A stretch of 64,000 nt of DNA from Rhodoferax lithotrophicus. GTDB lineage: Bacteria; Pseudomonadota; Gammaproteobacteria; Burkholderiales; Burkholderiaceae_C. The stretch is from assembly GCF_019973615.1 (NCBI RefSeq), contig NZ_AP024238.1, positions 1,178,001 to 1,242,000 on the forward strand, in the 5' to 3' direction. The stretch's first letter is position 1. The number at the start of each line of letters is the position of its first letter. Position numbers and translations under genes: made by a program. Positions 25,186 to 35,018 of the stretch are shown in pieces. The notes below the pieces were generated by a model. That model saw only the letters and a list, made by a program, of their open reading frames with translations. It was not told where the DNA came from and made no database searches.

Positions 25186-26180
25186 GCTTGCGGTGTTGCT
25201 GGTGGCTGCTGTAATGGCAGACCCTGCCCAAGTCGCTGGCTGACCAGATAGTTGGGCCGTTGTTTCACCTCTTCGTAAATCCGGCCGACATACTCGGCCA
25301 GGATGCCAATGGAGAGCAGCTGAATACCGCTGAAAAACATCATGCCAACCACAATGGTGGCATAGCCCGGCACGGCGATGCCCGTGATGAAATATTCACC
25401 CACCACCCACACACCGTATCCCAGTGCAAGTATAGACAGCATGAATCCCGTCACGGTTAATGCTCGCAACGGCGCAATTGAAAATGCCAAAATTCCGGTA
25501 AAGGCCAGTGACAGTGAGCCAATCAAGCCAAAGTTGCTTTTGCCATCGGCGCGTGGCAGAGGCTCATAATCAATGGCTGTGCTGTTGAAGCCGACCCAGG
25601 CATACAGGCCTTTCATAAAACGGTTGCGTTCAGGCAGACGTTTCAGGGCTTCAACCACCTTGCGATCCATTAGCCGGAAATCCCCGGCATTGGCTGGAAT
25701 TTTGACCCGGTTGCCCATGTTGACCAGTTTGTAAAACCAGCCGGTCAGTTTGATTTGTAAGCCCGACTGATCATGACGGGTTTTGCGCACGGCGTACACC
25801 ACATCCGCACCTTCACGCCATTTGGCCAGCATGTCTGTGACCAAGGACACCGGGTGTTGCCCGTCGCCGTCCATCAACACCACCACATCACCCTTGGCGG
25901 CCTCAATACCAGCGGTGAGTGCGGGTTCTTTGCCAAAGTTGCGCGACAGTTTCAGGTAGACCAATTCAGGGTAGGTGTTGCAAAGTGCGTGCATCACTTG
26001 CGTGGTGTCATCACGGCTGCCATCGTCCACAATGATCAGCTCCACTTGGCTGCTTAATTGCTTCAGGGTGGCCAGAGATTCACGCAACAGCGTGCCCAGG
26101 ATACGGGCTTCGTTGTAGGCGGGAATAACGCAGGAAATGGACGGGGACAGGGATGGGCGGGTCAGCATGGGCAGCATCAT
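25182..26180 (-). CDS. GtrB/DPM1-type family 2 glycosyltransferase
   Basis: A polyprenyl-phosphate sugar synthase of about 332 residues. The GT2 domain has ISCVIPAYNEA, IIVDDGSRDDT, the DxD-type VLMDGDGQHP and the acceptor region GDFRLMDRKV. Two C-terminal membrane segments follow (FSIAPLRALTVTGFMLSI, IVVGMMFFSGIQLLSIG), then EYVGRIYEEVKQRP. The start is placed at ATG 26180 because the longer frame to 26207 runs into the terminator of the upstream gene; ATG 26168 is also possible. It likely supplies the donor for the ArnT-like enzyme. Confidence 0.9.
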   Translation of the reverse strand: MMLPMLTRPSLSPSISCVIPAYNEARILGTLLRESLATLKQLSSQVELIIVDDGSRDDTTQVMHALCNTYPELVYLKLSRNFGKEPALTAGIEAAKGDVVVLMDGDGQHPVSLVTDMLAKWREGADVVYAVRKTRHDQSGLQIKLTGWFYKLVNMGNRVKIPANAGDFRLMDRKVVEALKRLPERNRFMKGLYAWVGFNSTAIDYEPLPRADGKSNFGLIGSLSLAFTGILAFSIAPLRALTVTGFMLSILALGYGVWVVGEYFITGIAVPGYATIVVGMMFFSGIQLLSIGILAEYVGRIYEEVKQRPNYLVSQRLGQGLPLQQPPATPQA

Positions 26181-26188
26181 GCCAAAAG

Positions 26189-26221
26189 AAAACCCCGCAC
26201 AGACCAAACTGGCGGGGTTTT
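26189..26221 (-). terminator. Hairpin terminator after psiF-like gene
   Basis: Perfect 10-bp stem AAAACCCCGC / GCGGGGTTTT with a 13-base loop, ending 23 bases after the stop of the PsiF gene. It separates that gene from the glycosyltransferase and fixes the latter's start at or after 26180. Confidence 0.7.
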
Positions 26222-26243
26222 TTAAGCTTTATGGGTGAAATGC

Positions 26244-26579
26244 CTAGCCTTTGTTGCTCAGGCAGTCTTTCATGAAGGCTTTGCGCTCATCACCTTTGAG
26301 TTTTTTGTCACCAGCGTCTTTGTTACAGGTTTTCATTTTTTCTTGCTGCGTGGTTTTTTTGCTGGCAACGGGGGCTGCAGGCTTGGCACTCAGGCATTCC
26401 TTCATGAAGGCCTTGCGCTCGTCGCCCTTTTTGTCAGCGGCTTCCTTGTTGCAGGTGGCCATTTTCCCTTGTTGGGCTGTTTTGGTTGCGGATGCGGCTG
26501 GGGCTGGGGCATCCGCAGCAAAGGCTGAACCGAAGGTCATGGAGAGGCTTAAGCCCAGAAGAGTCAACAGTTGCTTCAT
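26244..26579 (-). CDS. psiF: PsiF repeat protein, periplasmic
   Basis: A 111-residue exported protein with a signal peptide (cleavage near AFAADA) and two PsiF repeats, MATCNKEAADKKGDERKAFM and MKTCNKDAGDKKLKGDERKAF, each ending in KxCLS. PsiF is phosphate-starvation inducible in E. coli, but its biochemical role is unknown. The ATG follows AAGGAA with a gap of about five bases. It is a single-gene unit with its own terminator. Confidence 0.85.
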   Translation of the reverse strand: MKQLLTLLGLSLSMTFGSAFAADAPAPAASATKTAQQGKMATCNKEAADKKGDERKAFMKECLSAKPAAPVASKKTTQQEKMKTCNKDAGDKKLKGDERKAFMKDCLSNKG

Positions 26580-26723
26580 ATGGTTTCCTTAAAAATCAGA
26601 GTAAGAGTCAAACAAAACCCCAAGCGGGATTCCATCACACAACGTGGCCTGAAGCAAACCCGTTGACCGGGTTTGTGCCGACGGGTCAACTTTGTCACAC
26701 AAGCCGCCCCGTAAAATCAACGT

Positions 26724-28421
26724 ATGCTGACTGTCAAAACCGAACTCCTTGAAGCCCTGCGCACTGCGCTGGAAGATTTACTGCCTGGCGCGGGTGCCAA
26801 AGCCGCGTTTGAGTCACCCAAAGTGGCGGCCCACGGTGACCTGGCCACCACGGCGGCCATGCAACTGGCCAAACCGCTCAAACTCAATCCTCGCCAATTG
26901 GCTGAAAACCTGTGCACCAGCCTGCGCAACACGCCTGCCTTTCAAACCTGGGTCGATGCGCTGGACATTGCCGGGCCGGGTTTTATCAACATCAAACTCA
27001 AACCGGCAGCCAAACAACAAGTGGTGCGTTCGGTGCTGGCGCAAACCACGCGTTACGGCACCCAGGCTGACAACGGCCAACGCATGCTGGTTGAGTTTGT
27101 GTCGGCCAATCCCACCGGTCCTTTGCACGTCGGGCATGGTCGTCAGGCTGCCCTGGGTGATGCGGTGTGTAACCTCTTTACTACCCAGGGTTACCAGGTG
27201 CACCGTGAGTTTTATTACAACGATGCCGGTGTGCAGATTGACACGCTTACCAAGAGCACGCAGCTGCGTGCCAAAGGCTTCAAGCCCGGCGACGTCTGCT
27301 GGCCTACCGACCCGGACAACCCACTGAGCAAAGCGTTTTACAACGGCGACTATATCCAGGACATTGCCAACGACTTCCTGGCCCAAAAGGCCGTCAAGGC
27401 CGATGACCGCGAGTTCACCGCTAACGGGAATGTGGACGACTACGACAACATCCGCCAGTTTGCCGTGGCCTATCTGCGCAACGAGCAGGACAAGGATTTG
27501 CAGGCCTTTAACCTCAAGTTTGACGAGTATTACCTGGAGTCCAGCCTGTACACCAGTGGCCGTGTGGAAGCTGCGGTGGGCAAGCTCATTGCCAATGGCA
27601 AGACTTACGAGCAGGATGGTGCGCTGTGGCTCAAGTCCACCGACTATGGCGACGACAAAGATCGCGTGATGCGTAAAAAAGATGGCACGTACACCTACTT
27701 TGTGCCGGATGTGGCCTACCACATTGCCAAATGGGAGCGCGGCTACACCAAGGTCATCAACATCCAGGGCACCGACCACCACGGCACCATTGCCCGTGTG
27801 CGTGCCGGCCTGCAGGCGGCCGATGTGGGTATTCCACAGGGCTACCCCGACTATGTGCTGCACACCATGGTGCGCGTGGTCAAGGGCGGCGAAGAGGTCA
27901 AGATCAGCAAACGTGCCGGCAGCTATGTGACGCTGCGCGATTTGATCGAGTGGACCAGCAAGGACGCGGTGCGTTTCTTTTTGCTCAGCCGCAAACCGGA
28001 TACCGAGTACACCTTCGATGTGGATCTGGCCGTGGCCAAAAACAACGACAACCCGGTGTATTACGTGCAATACGCCCATGCGCGGATTTGTTCGGTGCTG
28101 GCAAGCTGGGGGGGGGATAAAGCAACTTTGGCGCAAGTCGATTTGAGTGCACTGGACAGCCCGCAAGCCCACGCCTTGATGCTGTTGCTGGCCAAATACC
28201 CCGACATGTTGGGTGCTGCAGCTGAAGGCTTTGCACCCCATGATGTGACTTTTTACCTGCGCGAACTGGCGGCCTGTTACCACAGCTACTACGATGCCGA
28301 GCGTATTCTGGTGGACGATGAGGCTGTCAAGCTGGCCCGGTTGGCCCTGGTGGCTGCCACCGCACAGGTGTTGCACAATGGTCTGGCAGTGTTGGGCGTG
28401 AGTGCTCCGCAAAAAATGTAA
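26724..28421 (+). CDS. argS: Arginyl-tRNA synthetase
   Basis: Charges tRNA-Arg with arginine in the cytosol. The 565-residue class I synthetase has an N-terminal Arg_tRNA_synt_N domain, the HIGH-type motif [13 protein letters not shown] near residue 130, the KMSKS-equivalent VKISKRAGS near 392, and a C-terminal DALR anticodon-binding domain ([13 protein letters not shown], ending LFxxGLxVLGV-like). A run of nine G (about 28108-28116) codes for WGG in frame and is a possible slippage site. It is followed closely by the SPOR protein gene. Confidence 0.97.
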   Translation: MLTVKTELLEALRTALEDLLPGAGAKAAFESPKVAAHGDLATTAAMQLAKPLKLNPRQLAENLCTSLRNTPAFQTWVDALDIAGPGFINIKLKPAAKQQVVRSVLAQTTRYGTQADNGQRMLVEFVSANPTGPLHVGHGRQAALGDAVCNLFTTQGYQVHREFYYNDAGVQIDTLTKSTQLRAKGFKPGDVCWPTDPDNPLSKAFYNGDYIQDIANDFLAQKAVKADDREFTANGNVDDYDNIRQFAVAYLRNEQDKDLQAFNLKFDEYYLESSLYTSGRVEAAVGKLIANGKTYEQDGALWLKSTDYGDDKDRVMRKKDGTYTYFVPDVAYHIAKWERGYTKVINIQGTDHHGTIARVRAGLQAADVGIPQGYPDYVLHTMVRVVKGGEEVKISKRAGSYVTLRDLIEWTSKDAVRFFLLSRKPDTEYTFDVDLAVAKNNDNPVYYVQYAHARICSVLASWGGDKATLAQVDLSALDSPQAHALMLLLAKYPDMLGAAAEGFAPHDVTFYLRELAACYHSYYDAERILVDDEAVKLARLALVAATAQVLHNGLAVLGVSAPQKM

Positions 28422-28447
28422 TCGGGCAAATGATCATGGGAGATGTG

Positions 28448-29173
28448 ATGAAAGTTCTGGATAAAAAGCAGCAACGCGGTGGTACCTTTCTGGGCTTTGT
28501 GCTGGGGTTGGTGGTCGGCTTGGGCGCCGCGTTGGCGGTTGCCGTGTATGTCACCAAAGTACCGGTGTCGTTCATGAACAAGATTGGCGGCCAAACGGCA
28601 GAGAAAGATGTTTCCGAAGCGCAGAAGAACAAAGACTGGAACCCCAATGCGCCTTTGTATGGGAAAAATCAGGTGAAGCCCCCCAGTTCAGTCGAAACGG
28701 TTTTGCCCGCACCGGTTTCTGCGCCAACCCCCCAGCCTGTACCTGCCACGGTTTCAGCCTCTGCGCCAGTGGCTGCTAAAGTGGTTGCTCCCACCAAGCT
28801 GGCTGGCAAACCGGAAGTGAAGCCTGAGGCCACACCGGTTACCAAGCCTGAACTCAAGCCAGCGGTCACTGCTGACCCGCTTGGTGATCTGGTCAAAGCC
28901 AGCACAGCAGCCAAGGATGCCGCTGCGACAGCCGAACCCTTCAGCTATTTTGTTCAGGTGGGTGCATACCGGACCCCTGAAGATGCAGAAGGCCAACGTG
29001 CCAAGTTGTCACTTGCAGGAGTGGAGACCAAGTTGTCTGAGCGCGAACAAGCCGGGCGAGTGGTTTACCGTGTGCGCACCGGCCCCTACGAAACGCGCGA
29101 AGCGGCTGATAAAGCCAAACTCAAGCTCGACACCATGGGTATTGAAACTGCACTGGTGCGTGTGCAGCGTTGA
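28448..29173 (+). CDS. SPOR-domain membrane protein (FtsN-like)
   Basis: About 241 residues: a short basic cytosolic N-terminus, one membrane helix (FVLGLVVGLGAALAVAVYV), a long Pro/Ala/Lys/Val-rich periplasmic linker and a C-terminal SPOR domain (FSYFVQVGAYRTPEDAEGQR through ALVRVQR) that binds denuded septal peptidoglycan. ATG 28448 is chosen for its GGGAG spacing; upstream ATGs at 28430 and 28436 are weaker. argS-SPOR-dsbA order is common in Burkholderiales. A role in cell division is expected for the family. Confidence 0.9.
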   Translation: MKVLDKKQQRGGTFLGFVLGLVVGLGAALAVAVYVTKVPVSFMNKIGGQTAEKDVSEAQKNKDWNPNAPLYGKNQVKPPSSVETVLPAPVSAPTPQPVPATVSASAPVAAKVVAPTKLAGKPEVKPEATPVTKPELKPAVTADPLGDLVKASTAAKDAAATAEPFSYFVQVGAYRTPEDAEGQRAKLSLAGVETKLSEREQAGRVVYRVRTGPYETREAADKAKLKLDTMGIETALVRVQR

Positions 29174-29232
29174 ACTTTTTGAGCCTGTTGAGTTCTGATA
29201 GGCTGCTCATCAATTTATCGGAGATTCAAGTT

Positions 29233-29886
29233 ATGCAACGCCGTCATTTTTTTACCGGGTTGAGTTCAGTCGCTGCATTTTCTGCCGTGGTGTCACCCTC
29301 TGCCGTGCTGGCGCAAGCTGGTGTGCCCCAGGCTGGCACGGACTTCATCAAACTCGACACGCCCGCTCCGGTGGAGACACCGGCTGGCAAGGTGGAAGTG
29401 GTGGAATTTTTCTCCTACATGTGTCCACACTGCAATGCCTTTGAGCCTGCATTCAGCGCGTGGCTCAAGAAAACACCCAAAGATGTCGTTGTGTACCGTG
29501 TGCCTGTGCCCTTTCTGGCCAGTTTTGAGGTGTTGCAGCGCATGTATTACGCGATGGAGGCCATGAATCTGGTCGAAAAACTGCATGCCAAAGTGTTTGC
29601 GGCTGTTCATAACGAACATCGCAACCTGAACAGTCTGACGGCTGTTGTGGACTGGTTGGCGGCACAAGGGGTGGATCGCGCCCAGTTCATGACACAGTAC
29701 AACTCCTTCAGCGTGGCCACCAAAGCCAACCGCGCCAAACAGCTGACCAACGCATACCGGGTGGACGGCGTGCCCGCTCTTGGTGTGGCTGGACGCTATT
29801 ACACCGATGGTTCCATGGCCAAGAGCATGGAACGCGCCTTGTTGGTGACTGATTTCTTGGTGGCGCAAGCGCGTAACGGTCGCTGA
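29233..29886 (+). CDS. dsbA: Thiol:disulfide interchange protein DsbA
   Basis: A periplasmic oxidase of about 217 residues that introduces disulfides into exported proteins. A signal peptide (RRHFFTGLSSVAAFSAVVS, cut near VLAQA) is followed by the thioredoxin-like FFSYMCPHCNAFEP motif with redox-active CPHC, an alpha-helical insert and the cis-Pro segment GVPALGV. ATG 29233 follows CGGAG; the longer frame from 29170 overlaps the SPOR gene end and lacks a signal at its start. Confidence 0.93.
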   Translation: MQRRHFFTGLSSVAAFSAVVSPSAVLAQAGVPQAGTDFIKLDTPAPVETPAGKVEVVEFFSYMCPHCNAFEPAFSAWLKKTPKDVVVYRVPVPFLASFEVLQRMYYAMEAMNLVEKLHAKVFAAVHNEHRNLNSLTAVVDWLAAQGVDRAQFMTQYNSFSVATKANRAKQLTNAYRVDGVPALGVAGRYYTDGSMAKSMERALLVTDFLVAQARNGR

Positions 29887-29963
29887 TTTCACTTTGTATC
29901 CATGGGCGTAGCGAGTCTTGTCTCGCTACAATGGGACACATTTTTAGCAAGATTCGTGCCCCT

Positions 29964-30590
29964 ATGAAATCTCCATTGTTGAACTGCCTTTTGTCCACCG
30001 CTTTGGTGGTGGCTGCGCCATGGGTTTGGGCTGAAAAAGCCGATCGTGATAAACCCATGAATGTCGAGGCTGACGCATTGCGTTATGACGATCTCAAACA
30101 AGTAAGTGTGTTCACCGGAAACGTGGTATTGACCAAGGGCACTATCTTGATTCGTGGCGGCCGGCTTGAGGTGCGCCAAGACCCACAGGGTTATCAATTT
30201 GGACTGGTGACTGCTGAGCCCGGCAAGCGGGCCTTTTTCAGACAAAAACGGGAGGGCCTGGACGAATACATCGAAGGCGAGGGTGAACGTATTGATTACG
30301 ATGGCCGTGCAGACACCGTCAAATTCACCACCCAGGCCCAATTGCGGCGCTACCAGGGGGTAACGCTGAACGATGAATTCAACGCCGGGGTGATTGTGTA
30401 CAACAACCTGACCGATGTGTTCACACTGGATGGCTCTCCTGCTGCGGGTGCCAGCGGCAGTGTGGGGCAACCCGGCGCACCCGCTGGCCGTGTGCGTGCC
30501 ATGCTGACCCCCAAAAAAGAAGTTCCTTCAGCACCCACATCGGTCACTCCGTTGCGAGCAACCCCCGAACTTGGCGGAGCCAAACACTGA
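29964..30590 (+). CDS. lptA: Lipopolysaccharide transport periplasmic protein LptA
   Basis: About 208 residues with a signal peptide ([19 protein letters not shown]) and the OstA-type beta-jellyroll of Lpt[55 protein letters not shown] and [13 protein letters not shown]. It forms the periplasmic bridge carrying LPS to the outer membrane. An upstream in-frame ATG at 29931 is less likely. Its TGA overlaps the lptB ATG by one base (TGATG), so the two are coupled. A Pro-rich tail is typical of betaproteobacterial LptA. Confidence 0.92.
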   Translation: MKSPLLNCLLSTALVVAAPWVWAEKADRDKPMNVEADALRYDDLKQVSVFTGNVVLTKGTILIRGGRLEVRQDPQGYQFGLVTAEPGKRAFFRQKREGLDEYIEGEGERIDYDGRADTVKFTTQAQLRRYQGVTLNDEFNAGVIVYNNLTDVFTLDGSPAAGASGSVGQPGAPAGRVRAMLTPKKEVPSAPTSVTPLRATPELGGAKH

Positions 30591-31402
30591 TGGGTGCACT
30601 CCCCCCAAAGACAGTGCCGGTGCCAGAAGTCGCTGCGGTGAACTCACAGGACGACGGCGCTAGCAGCCGACTGGAAGCTCATCATCTGCAAAAGTTTTAT
30701 GGCAGCCGCAAGGTGGTGAAAGACGTGTCGCTCACGGTGCGCAAGGGTGAGGTGGTTGGTTTGCTCGGGCCCAATGGCGCAGGCAAGACCACCTCGTTCT
30801 ACATGATTGTGGGCCTGGTGCGGGCCAGCGCAGGGGACATCACCATTGATGGGCAATCCATCGAACACATGCCGATCCACCGTCGTTCCCGGCTGGGTTT
30901 GAGCTATTTACCGCAAGAAGCCTCTATTTTCCGCAAACTCAATGTGGAAGAAAACGTGCGTGCCGTGTTGGAGTTGCAGCATGATGCGCAAGGCCATCCG
31001 CTCAAAGCGGCTGAAATTGAGCAGCGCCTGACGGCCTTGCTGCAGGATTTACGGGTGGAGCATTTGCGTGAATCCAGTGCACTGTCGCTCTCAGGCGGGG
31101 AGCGTCGCCGGGTGGAGATTGCCCGTGCCCTGGCCACCCAGCCGCGCTTCATTTTGCTGGACGAACCCTTTGCGGGTATTGATCCGATTGCCGTGATTGA
31201 AATCCAGCGCATCATCAATTTTTTGAAAACCCGAGGTATTGGTGTGCTCATCACGGATCACAATGTGCGCGAAACGCTGGGTATTTGCGATCATGCCTAC
31301 ATCATCAGCGACGGCTCCGTGCTGGCGCAAGGTACACCAGCCGACATCATAGAGAATGCCGATGTCCGCCGGGTGTATCTGGGTGAACACTTCAGAATGT
31401 GA
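30590..31402 (+). CDS. lptB: LPS export ABC transporter ATP-binding protein LptB
   Basis: A 270-residue ATPase that powers LPS extraction from the inner membrane with LptF and LptG. Walker [16 protein letters not shown]-loop LPQEASIF, signature [16 protein letters not shown], Walker [14 protein letters not shown] and the switch His in [10 protein letters not shown] are all intact. A 20-residue N-terminal extension precedes the usual core. It follows lptA and precedes rpoN, a conserved order. Confidence 0.97.
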   Translation: MGALPPKTVPVPEVAAVNSQDDGASSRLEAHHLQKFYGSRKVVKDVSLTVRKGEVVGLLGPNGAGKTTSFYMIVGLVRASAGDITIDGQSIEHMPIHRRSRLGLSYLPQEASIFRKLNVEENVRAVLELQHDAQGHPLKAAEIEQRLTALLQDLRVEHLRESSALSLSGGERRRVEIARALATQPRFILLDEPFAGIDPIAVIEIQRIINFLKTRGIGVLITDHNVRETLGICDHAYIISDGSVLAQGTPADIIENADVRRVYLGEHFRM

Positions 31403-31561
31403 TGACATGGTACCCACGCTAGTCACTTTGAGTACCACGCTGGCTGCGACGCAGCCTGAAGCCACATCTCTTCGGTCAGTCCAGGCCTGTGCTGGAGGGC
31501 ATGGAGCCGCAGCCCTGAGCGTTTTGGGCGCTACTGCAGCTGGGGGCGACCTGGTGGTGTT

Positions 31562-33151
31562 ATGAAGCAAGGTCTTTCCCTTCGTATTTCCCAACATCTG
31601 GCACTCACGCCACAACTTCAGCAGTCGATCCGGCTGCTGCAGCTCTCTACCTTGGAGCTCGGCAGTGAGGTGGATCAGATGCTGGATGAAAACCCGTTTC
31701 TGGAACGTACGGCTGAAGAGGCTGAACGTGAATCCTTTGGCCTGGCGCAGGCAGATGTGCCTGTTAGTTCCACCGATCTGGAGTTTGAAAATGCTACTAC
31801 TTCAGGAGCTACTGACGCTTATTCATCAAGCACTACAGCCTCAAAAGATGTTGAAGAAAGCAGCTTTTCAGCAGAGGATGGCCCTAGCTGGGATGGCGAC
31901 GGCAGCGTCAGCCTGAGCCCGGACGACGGTGAATGGGGTGGTGAAGCGCGTGCCAAAGGCAACAACCTCAGTGGTGACGACGAGATGGATGCGACCGAGC
32001 TGGCGCGTAACCAGGAGTCGCTGCAAAGCTTTTTGCATCGTCAGGCATTGGCACTGCGGCTCAGCCCCGAAGACCAGGCGGCCCTGCGGTTTTTGATCGA
32101 ATCCCTCAATGATGACGGTTATCTGGAAGATGATCTGACTGAATTGGCACGTGGTTTGGCGGGAGATGATGCCGAGCAAATTGAAGAACTGGTGCATCAT
32201 TTCACTGTAGCCCTGCGTTTGCTGCACACCCTGGAGCCCACCGGCGTCGGTGCGCGTGGTTTGGCTGAATGCCTGAGCCTGCAGCTTGCGGCCCTGCAAA
32301 AAGACACGGATCTGGACATTGATCTGGATGTGGTGGATGTGGCCCTGCGCATCTGCGCCCAACCGATGGATTTGCTGGCCCGGCGTGACATCAAGCACCT
32401 GATGCCGCTGTGTGAGGCCAGTGAAGCCATGGTGCGTAGCGCGATTGGTCTGATTGGTCGTCTGGAACCCAAGCCGGGGCGCCGTTTTGTGGATGTGGAG
32501 CGCAACATCGTCGTGCCCGATGTGTTGGTGGTGCCCGTCGGCCAAGGTGGCCAGATGAAGTTCCAGGTGCGTCTGAATCCTGAAGTGATGCCACGCCTGC
32601 GTGTCCATGACATCTATGCCAACGCGCTCAAAGGGCACAAAGCCGGGGGTAATGATGCGGCCAACTTTGCCGCCTTGCAGCAGCGTTTGACTGAGGCACG
32701 CTGGTTCATCAAAAACATCCAGCAGCGTTTTGACACTATCCTGCGCGTCAGCAGCGCCATTGTGGAGCGGCAAAAAAGCTTTTTTGTGCACGGCGAGCTG
32801 GCCATGCGCCCGCTGGTGCTGCGCGAAATTGCCGATGAACTCGGTTTGCACGAGTCCACCATCAGCCGCGTCACCACCGCCAAATACATGGCCACACCGT
32901 TTGGCACGTTTGAGCTGAAGTATTTCTTTGGTTCCGGCCTGGGCACCGAGTCGGGTGGCAATGCTTCCAGCACGGCGGTGCGTGCCCTGATCAAGCAGTT
33001 TGTGGCCGCCGAAAGTCCCAAAAAACCCTTGAGCGACAACCAGATCGCCGACATGCTCAAAGAGCAAGGCATCGAATGCGCCCGCCGCACCGTGGCCAAA
33101 TACCGCGAAGGTCTGCGTATTGCACCAGCTTCGCTCAGAAAAGAACTGTGA
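31562..33151 (+). CDS. rpoN: RNA polymerase sigma-54 factor RpoN
   Basis: The 529-residue sigma-54 has the Gln/Leu-rich activator region LRISQHLALTPQLQQSIRLL, an acidic variable region II, the core-binding domain and the C-terminal HTH with LGLHESTISRVT and the RpoN box ARRTVAKYRE. A repeat copy (31793-31847) is embedded in frame in region II and encodes ATTSGATDAYSSSTTASK. Region II tolerates length changes, so the protein is probably functional. The neighbouring order lptA-lptB-rpoN is usual, but the ribosome hibernation gene that often follows is absent. Confidence 0.97.
   Translation: MKQGLSLRISQHLALTPQLQQSIRLLQLSTLELGSEVDQMLDENPFLERTAEEAERESFGLAQADVPVSSTDLEFENATTSGATDAYSSSTTASKDVEESSFSAEDGPSWDGDGSVSLSPDDGEWGGEARAKGNNLSGDDEMDATELARNQESLQSFLHRQALALRLSPEDQAALRFLIESLNDDGYLEDDLTELARGLAGDDAEQIEELVHHFTVALRLLHTLEPTGVGARGLAECLSLQLAALQKDTDLDIDLDVVDVALRICAQPMDLLARRDIKHLMPLCEASEAMVRSAIGLIGRLEPKPGRRFVDVERNIVVPDVLVVPVGQGGQMKFQVRLNPEVMPRLRVHDIYANALKGHKAGGNDAANFAALQQRLTEARWFIKNIQQRFDTILRVSSAIVERQKSFFVHGELAMRPLVLREIADELGLHESTISRVTTAKYMATPFGTFELKYFFGSGLGTESGGNASSTAVRALIKQFVAAESPKKPLSDNQIADMLKEQGIECARRTVAKYREGLRIAPASLRKEL
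31793..31847 (+). repeat. Dispersed ~55-bp repeat, copy 5 (inside rpoN, sense)
   Basis: GCTACTACTTCAGGAGC, then TACTGACGCTT, then ATCAAGCACTACAGCCTC. It is translated in frame from GCT, in the acidic linker region of sigma-54. Confidence 0.72.
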
Positions 33152-33218
33152 AACCGTGCGGTGAACGCTGTTGCCTTGCGATCAATGTGTTTCGCTTCAA
33201 CAGCAGATCAGGAAAATC

Positions 33219-34508
33219 ATGAACCAACTCCAACTCTTCCTCCCCTGCGCCGCCGGCGTAGAAGACTACCTGGCCCCTGAGGTGCTGCGTATCACCGGCC
33301 TGCCGCCGGGCTGCATCACCAAGCAACGCGGTGGCGTGGCGGTGCGCACCTCGTTCACCCAGGCCATGCTGCTCAACCTCTACAGCCGCCTGGCCCAGCG
33401 CGTGCTGGTGCTGCTGAGCTACACCGAATACCGCCACGAACAAGACCTGTACCGCGCCGCCTCCGAGGTGGCGTGGGAGCGCTGGTTCACCCCGCGCGAA
33501 TCGATCAAGGTCGAGATCACCGCCCAGCACAGCCCGCTGACCTCGCTGAACTTTGCCGCGCTCAAGATCAAGGACGCCGTGTGTGACCGCTTTCGCACCG
33601 TCGCCAATGGCGTGCGCCCCGATGTCAACACCCAGTGGCCTGATGTGCGCCTCTATGCCCACCTGACCACCGACAGTTGCTCGCTCTACATCGACACCTC
33701 GGGTGAACCGCTGTTCAAACGCGGCTGGCGCGAAGACAAGGGGGATGCCCCGCTGAAAGAAACCCTGGCCGCTGCCATGATCGCGGCCAGCGGCTGGTTT
33801 GAGGGCGACGACGACCTGAAACCGCTGTACGACCCCTGCTGCGGCAGCGGCACCATCGCCATTGAAGCCGCGCAAATGGCCTGCAACATTGCTGCGGGCA
33901 GCCGGCGCCGCTTTGCCTTCGAAAAATACCTGTCGTTTCGGCGTAGCGATTGGGATGCTATAAAAAAAGAAGCTTCTGACGCAGAAGTGGTCAGGGATCC
34001 AGGCCAAAAACCCATTATTTTCGGCAGTGATGTGTCACACCGCATGGTGGACTTTGCCCAGCGCAACGCCGAGCGTGCCGGTGTGGCCGATGTGATCGAC
34101 TTCCGGGGTGGTGATGCCTTGCAGCGCATGCCTCCGGTGGAAGGTGGTGGTGTCATGCTGCTCAACCCGCCCTATGGCGAGCGCATCGACGTGGGTGGCG
34201 TGGCCAAAGGCGGGCCGCGTGATGCGTCGGGTTATGAGGACGATGCCAACCAGCCGCGTTTTGGCGCACGCGAGTTGCCGCAGACCGAGGGCTCAGGCGA
34301 ATTCTTCAACCAGTTGGCCAGCCACTGGAAGAAAAACTATTCTGGCTGGACCGCCTGGGTGCTTACCCCTGATCTGAAGCTGCCCGGCAAAATGCGCCTG
34401 AAAGAAACCCGCCGCGTGCCAATGTGGAATGGCCCGATTGAATGCCGCCTGTTCCGCTTTGACATGGTGGCGGGCAAGATGGCGGGTAAACCCGCTGCGA
34501 CGAACTGA
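33219..34508 (+). CDS. RlmL-like THUMP-domain rRNA N2-guanine methyltransferase
   Basis: A SAM-dependent methyltransferase of about 429 residues related to the N-terminal half of E. coli RlmL (23S rRNA m2G2445). A THUMP domain (about residues 50-165) is followed by a Rossmann-like UPF0020 domain with DPCCGSGTIAIEAA (SAM site) and the catalytic NPPYGERI. It lacks the RlmK half. The start ATG 33219 follows CAGGA. Residues of about 246-264 (AIKKEASDAEVVRDPGQK) come from an in-frame repeat copy between two conserved blocks. Confidence 0.88.
   Translation: MNQLQLFLPCAAGVEDYLAPEVLRITGLPPGCITKQRGGVAVRTSFTQAMLLNLYSRLAQRVLVLLSYTEYRHEQDLYRAASEVAWERWFTPRESIKVEITAQHSPLTSLNFAALKIKDAVCDRFRTVANGVRPDVNTQWPDVRLYAHLTTDSCSLYIDTSGEPLFKRGWREDKGDAPLKETLAAAMIAASGWFEGDDDLKPLYDPCCGSGTIAIEAAQMACNIAAGSRRRFAFEKYLSFRRSDWDAIKKEASDAEVVRDPGQKPIIFGSDVSHRMVDFAQRNAERAGVADVIDFRGGDALQRMPPVEGGGVMLLNPPYGERIDVGGVAKGGPRDASGYEDDANQPRFGARELPQTEGSGEFFNQLASHWKKNYSGWTAWVLTPDLKLPGKMRLKETRRVPMWNGPIECRLFRFDMVAGKMAGKPAATN
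33957..34011 (+). repeat. Dispersed ~55-bp repeat, copy 6 (inside methyltransferase gene, sense)
   Basis: GCTATAAAAAAAGAAGC, then TTCTGACGCAGAAG, then CCAGGCCAAAAA. It is degenerate but aligns over its whole length and is read from GCT in frame, as in the other sense copies. Confidence 0.6.
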
Positions 34509-34518
34509 GCCGCTGCCG

Positions 34519-34953
34519 ATGCCTCTCACCTCTGCAGCCGACCGCCAGCACACGGTGGTACTGGACACCAATATCGTCCTGGATGCCTTTGTCTTTGACG
34601 ACCCGGCGGCGCGCCCCCTGAAAACCGCGCTGGCCTCACACCAGCTGCAATGGATCGCCACCAAAGCCATGCGCGACGAGCTGGCGCGGGTGCTGGCCTA
34701 CCCCAAGGTCACACCCCGCATGGCTTTCTACCAGGTGAGTGCCGAACACGTACTGGCCCAGTTCGACGGCCAGGCCATGCTGGTCGACACCGCGCCCAAA
34801 GCCGCCGTCACTTGCAAAGACCCAGACGACCAGAAGTTCATCGACCTGGCCGTGGCCCACAAAGCCTTGTTGCTGAGCAAGGACAAGGCCGTACTTTGTA
34901 TGAAAAAAAGGCTTATAGCACTTGATGTGAAAGCGCAAGTAGCTATTGAATAA
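34519..34953 (+). CDS. PIN-domain putative toxin/ribonuclease
   Basis: A 144-residue PIN_3-type protein of the COG1569 class (putative toxin-antitoxin nuclease). Acidic metal-binding residues appear in VLDTNIVLDAF, AMRDELARVL and CKDPDDQKFIDLA. No antitoxin gene is adjacent, so a toxin role is uncertain. The last 16 or so residues (KKRLIALDVKAQVAIE) and the TAA stop come from a dispersed repeat copy, which has therefore rewritten the C-terminus. ATG 34519 is ten bases after the methyltransferase stop. Confidence 0.8.
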   Translation: MPLTSAADRQHTVVLDTNIVLDAFVFDDPAARPLKTALASHQLQWIATKAMRDELARVLAYPKVTPRMAFYQVSAEHVLAQFDGQAMLVDTAPKAAVTCKDPDDQKFIDLAVAHKALLLSKDKAVLCMKKRLIALDVKAQVAIE

Positions 34954-34958
34954 ATAGC
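34904..34958 (-). repeat. Dispersed ~55-bp repeat, copy 7 (supplies C-terminus and stop of PIN gene)
   Basis: Minus orientation: GCTATTTATTCAATAGC with perfect arms, then TACTTGCGCTT, then ATCAAGTGCTATAAGCC and a T run. It is antisense to the PIN gene, which reads through it to TAA. Confidence 0.78.
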
Positions 34959-35018
34959 AATTGGTCTTGACCTGCGGGTGTCAAGTGGCACTGTGTGCTG
35001 GGGGAGCGGGCTTCTATC

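Noticed and set aside
28108..28116. Run of nine G in argS as a possible frameshift
   Set aside because: The reading frame continues as SWGGDKAT and the C-terminal domain is intact, so no lesion is present.
34519..34953. Complete toxin-antitoxin pair at the PIN gene
   Set aside because: No small antitoxin-like gene lies on either side; the neighbours are a methyltransferase and a ligase.
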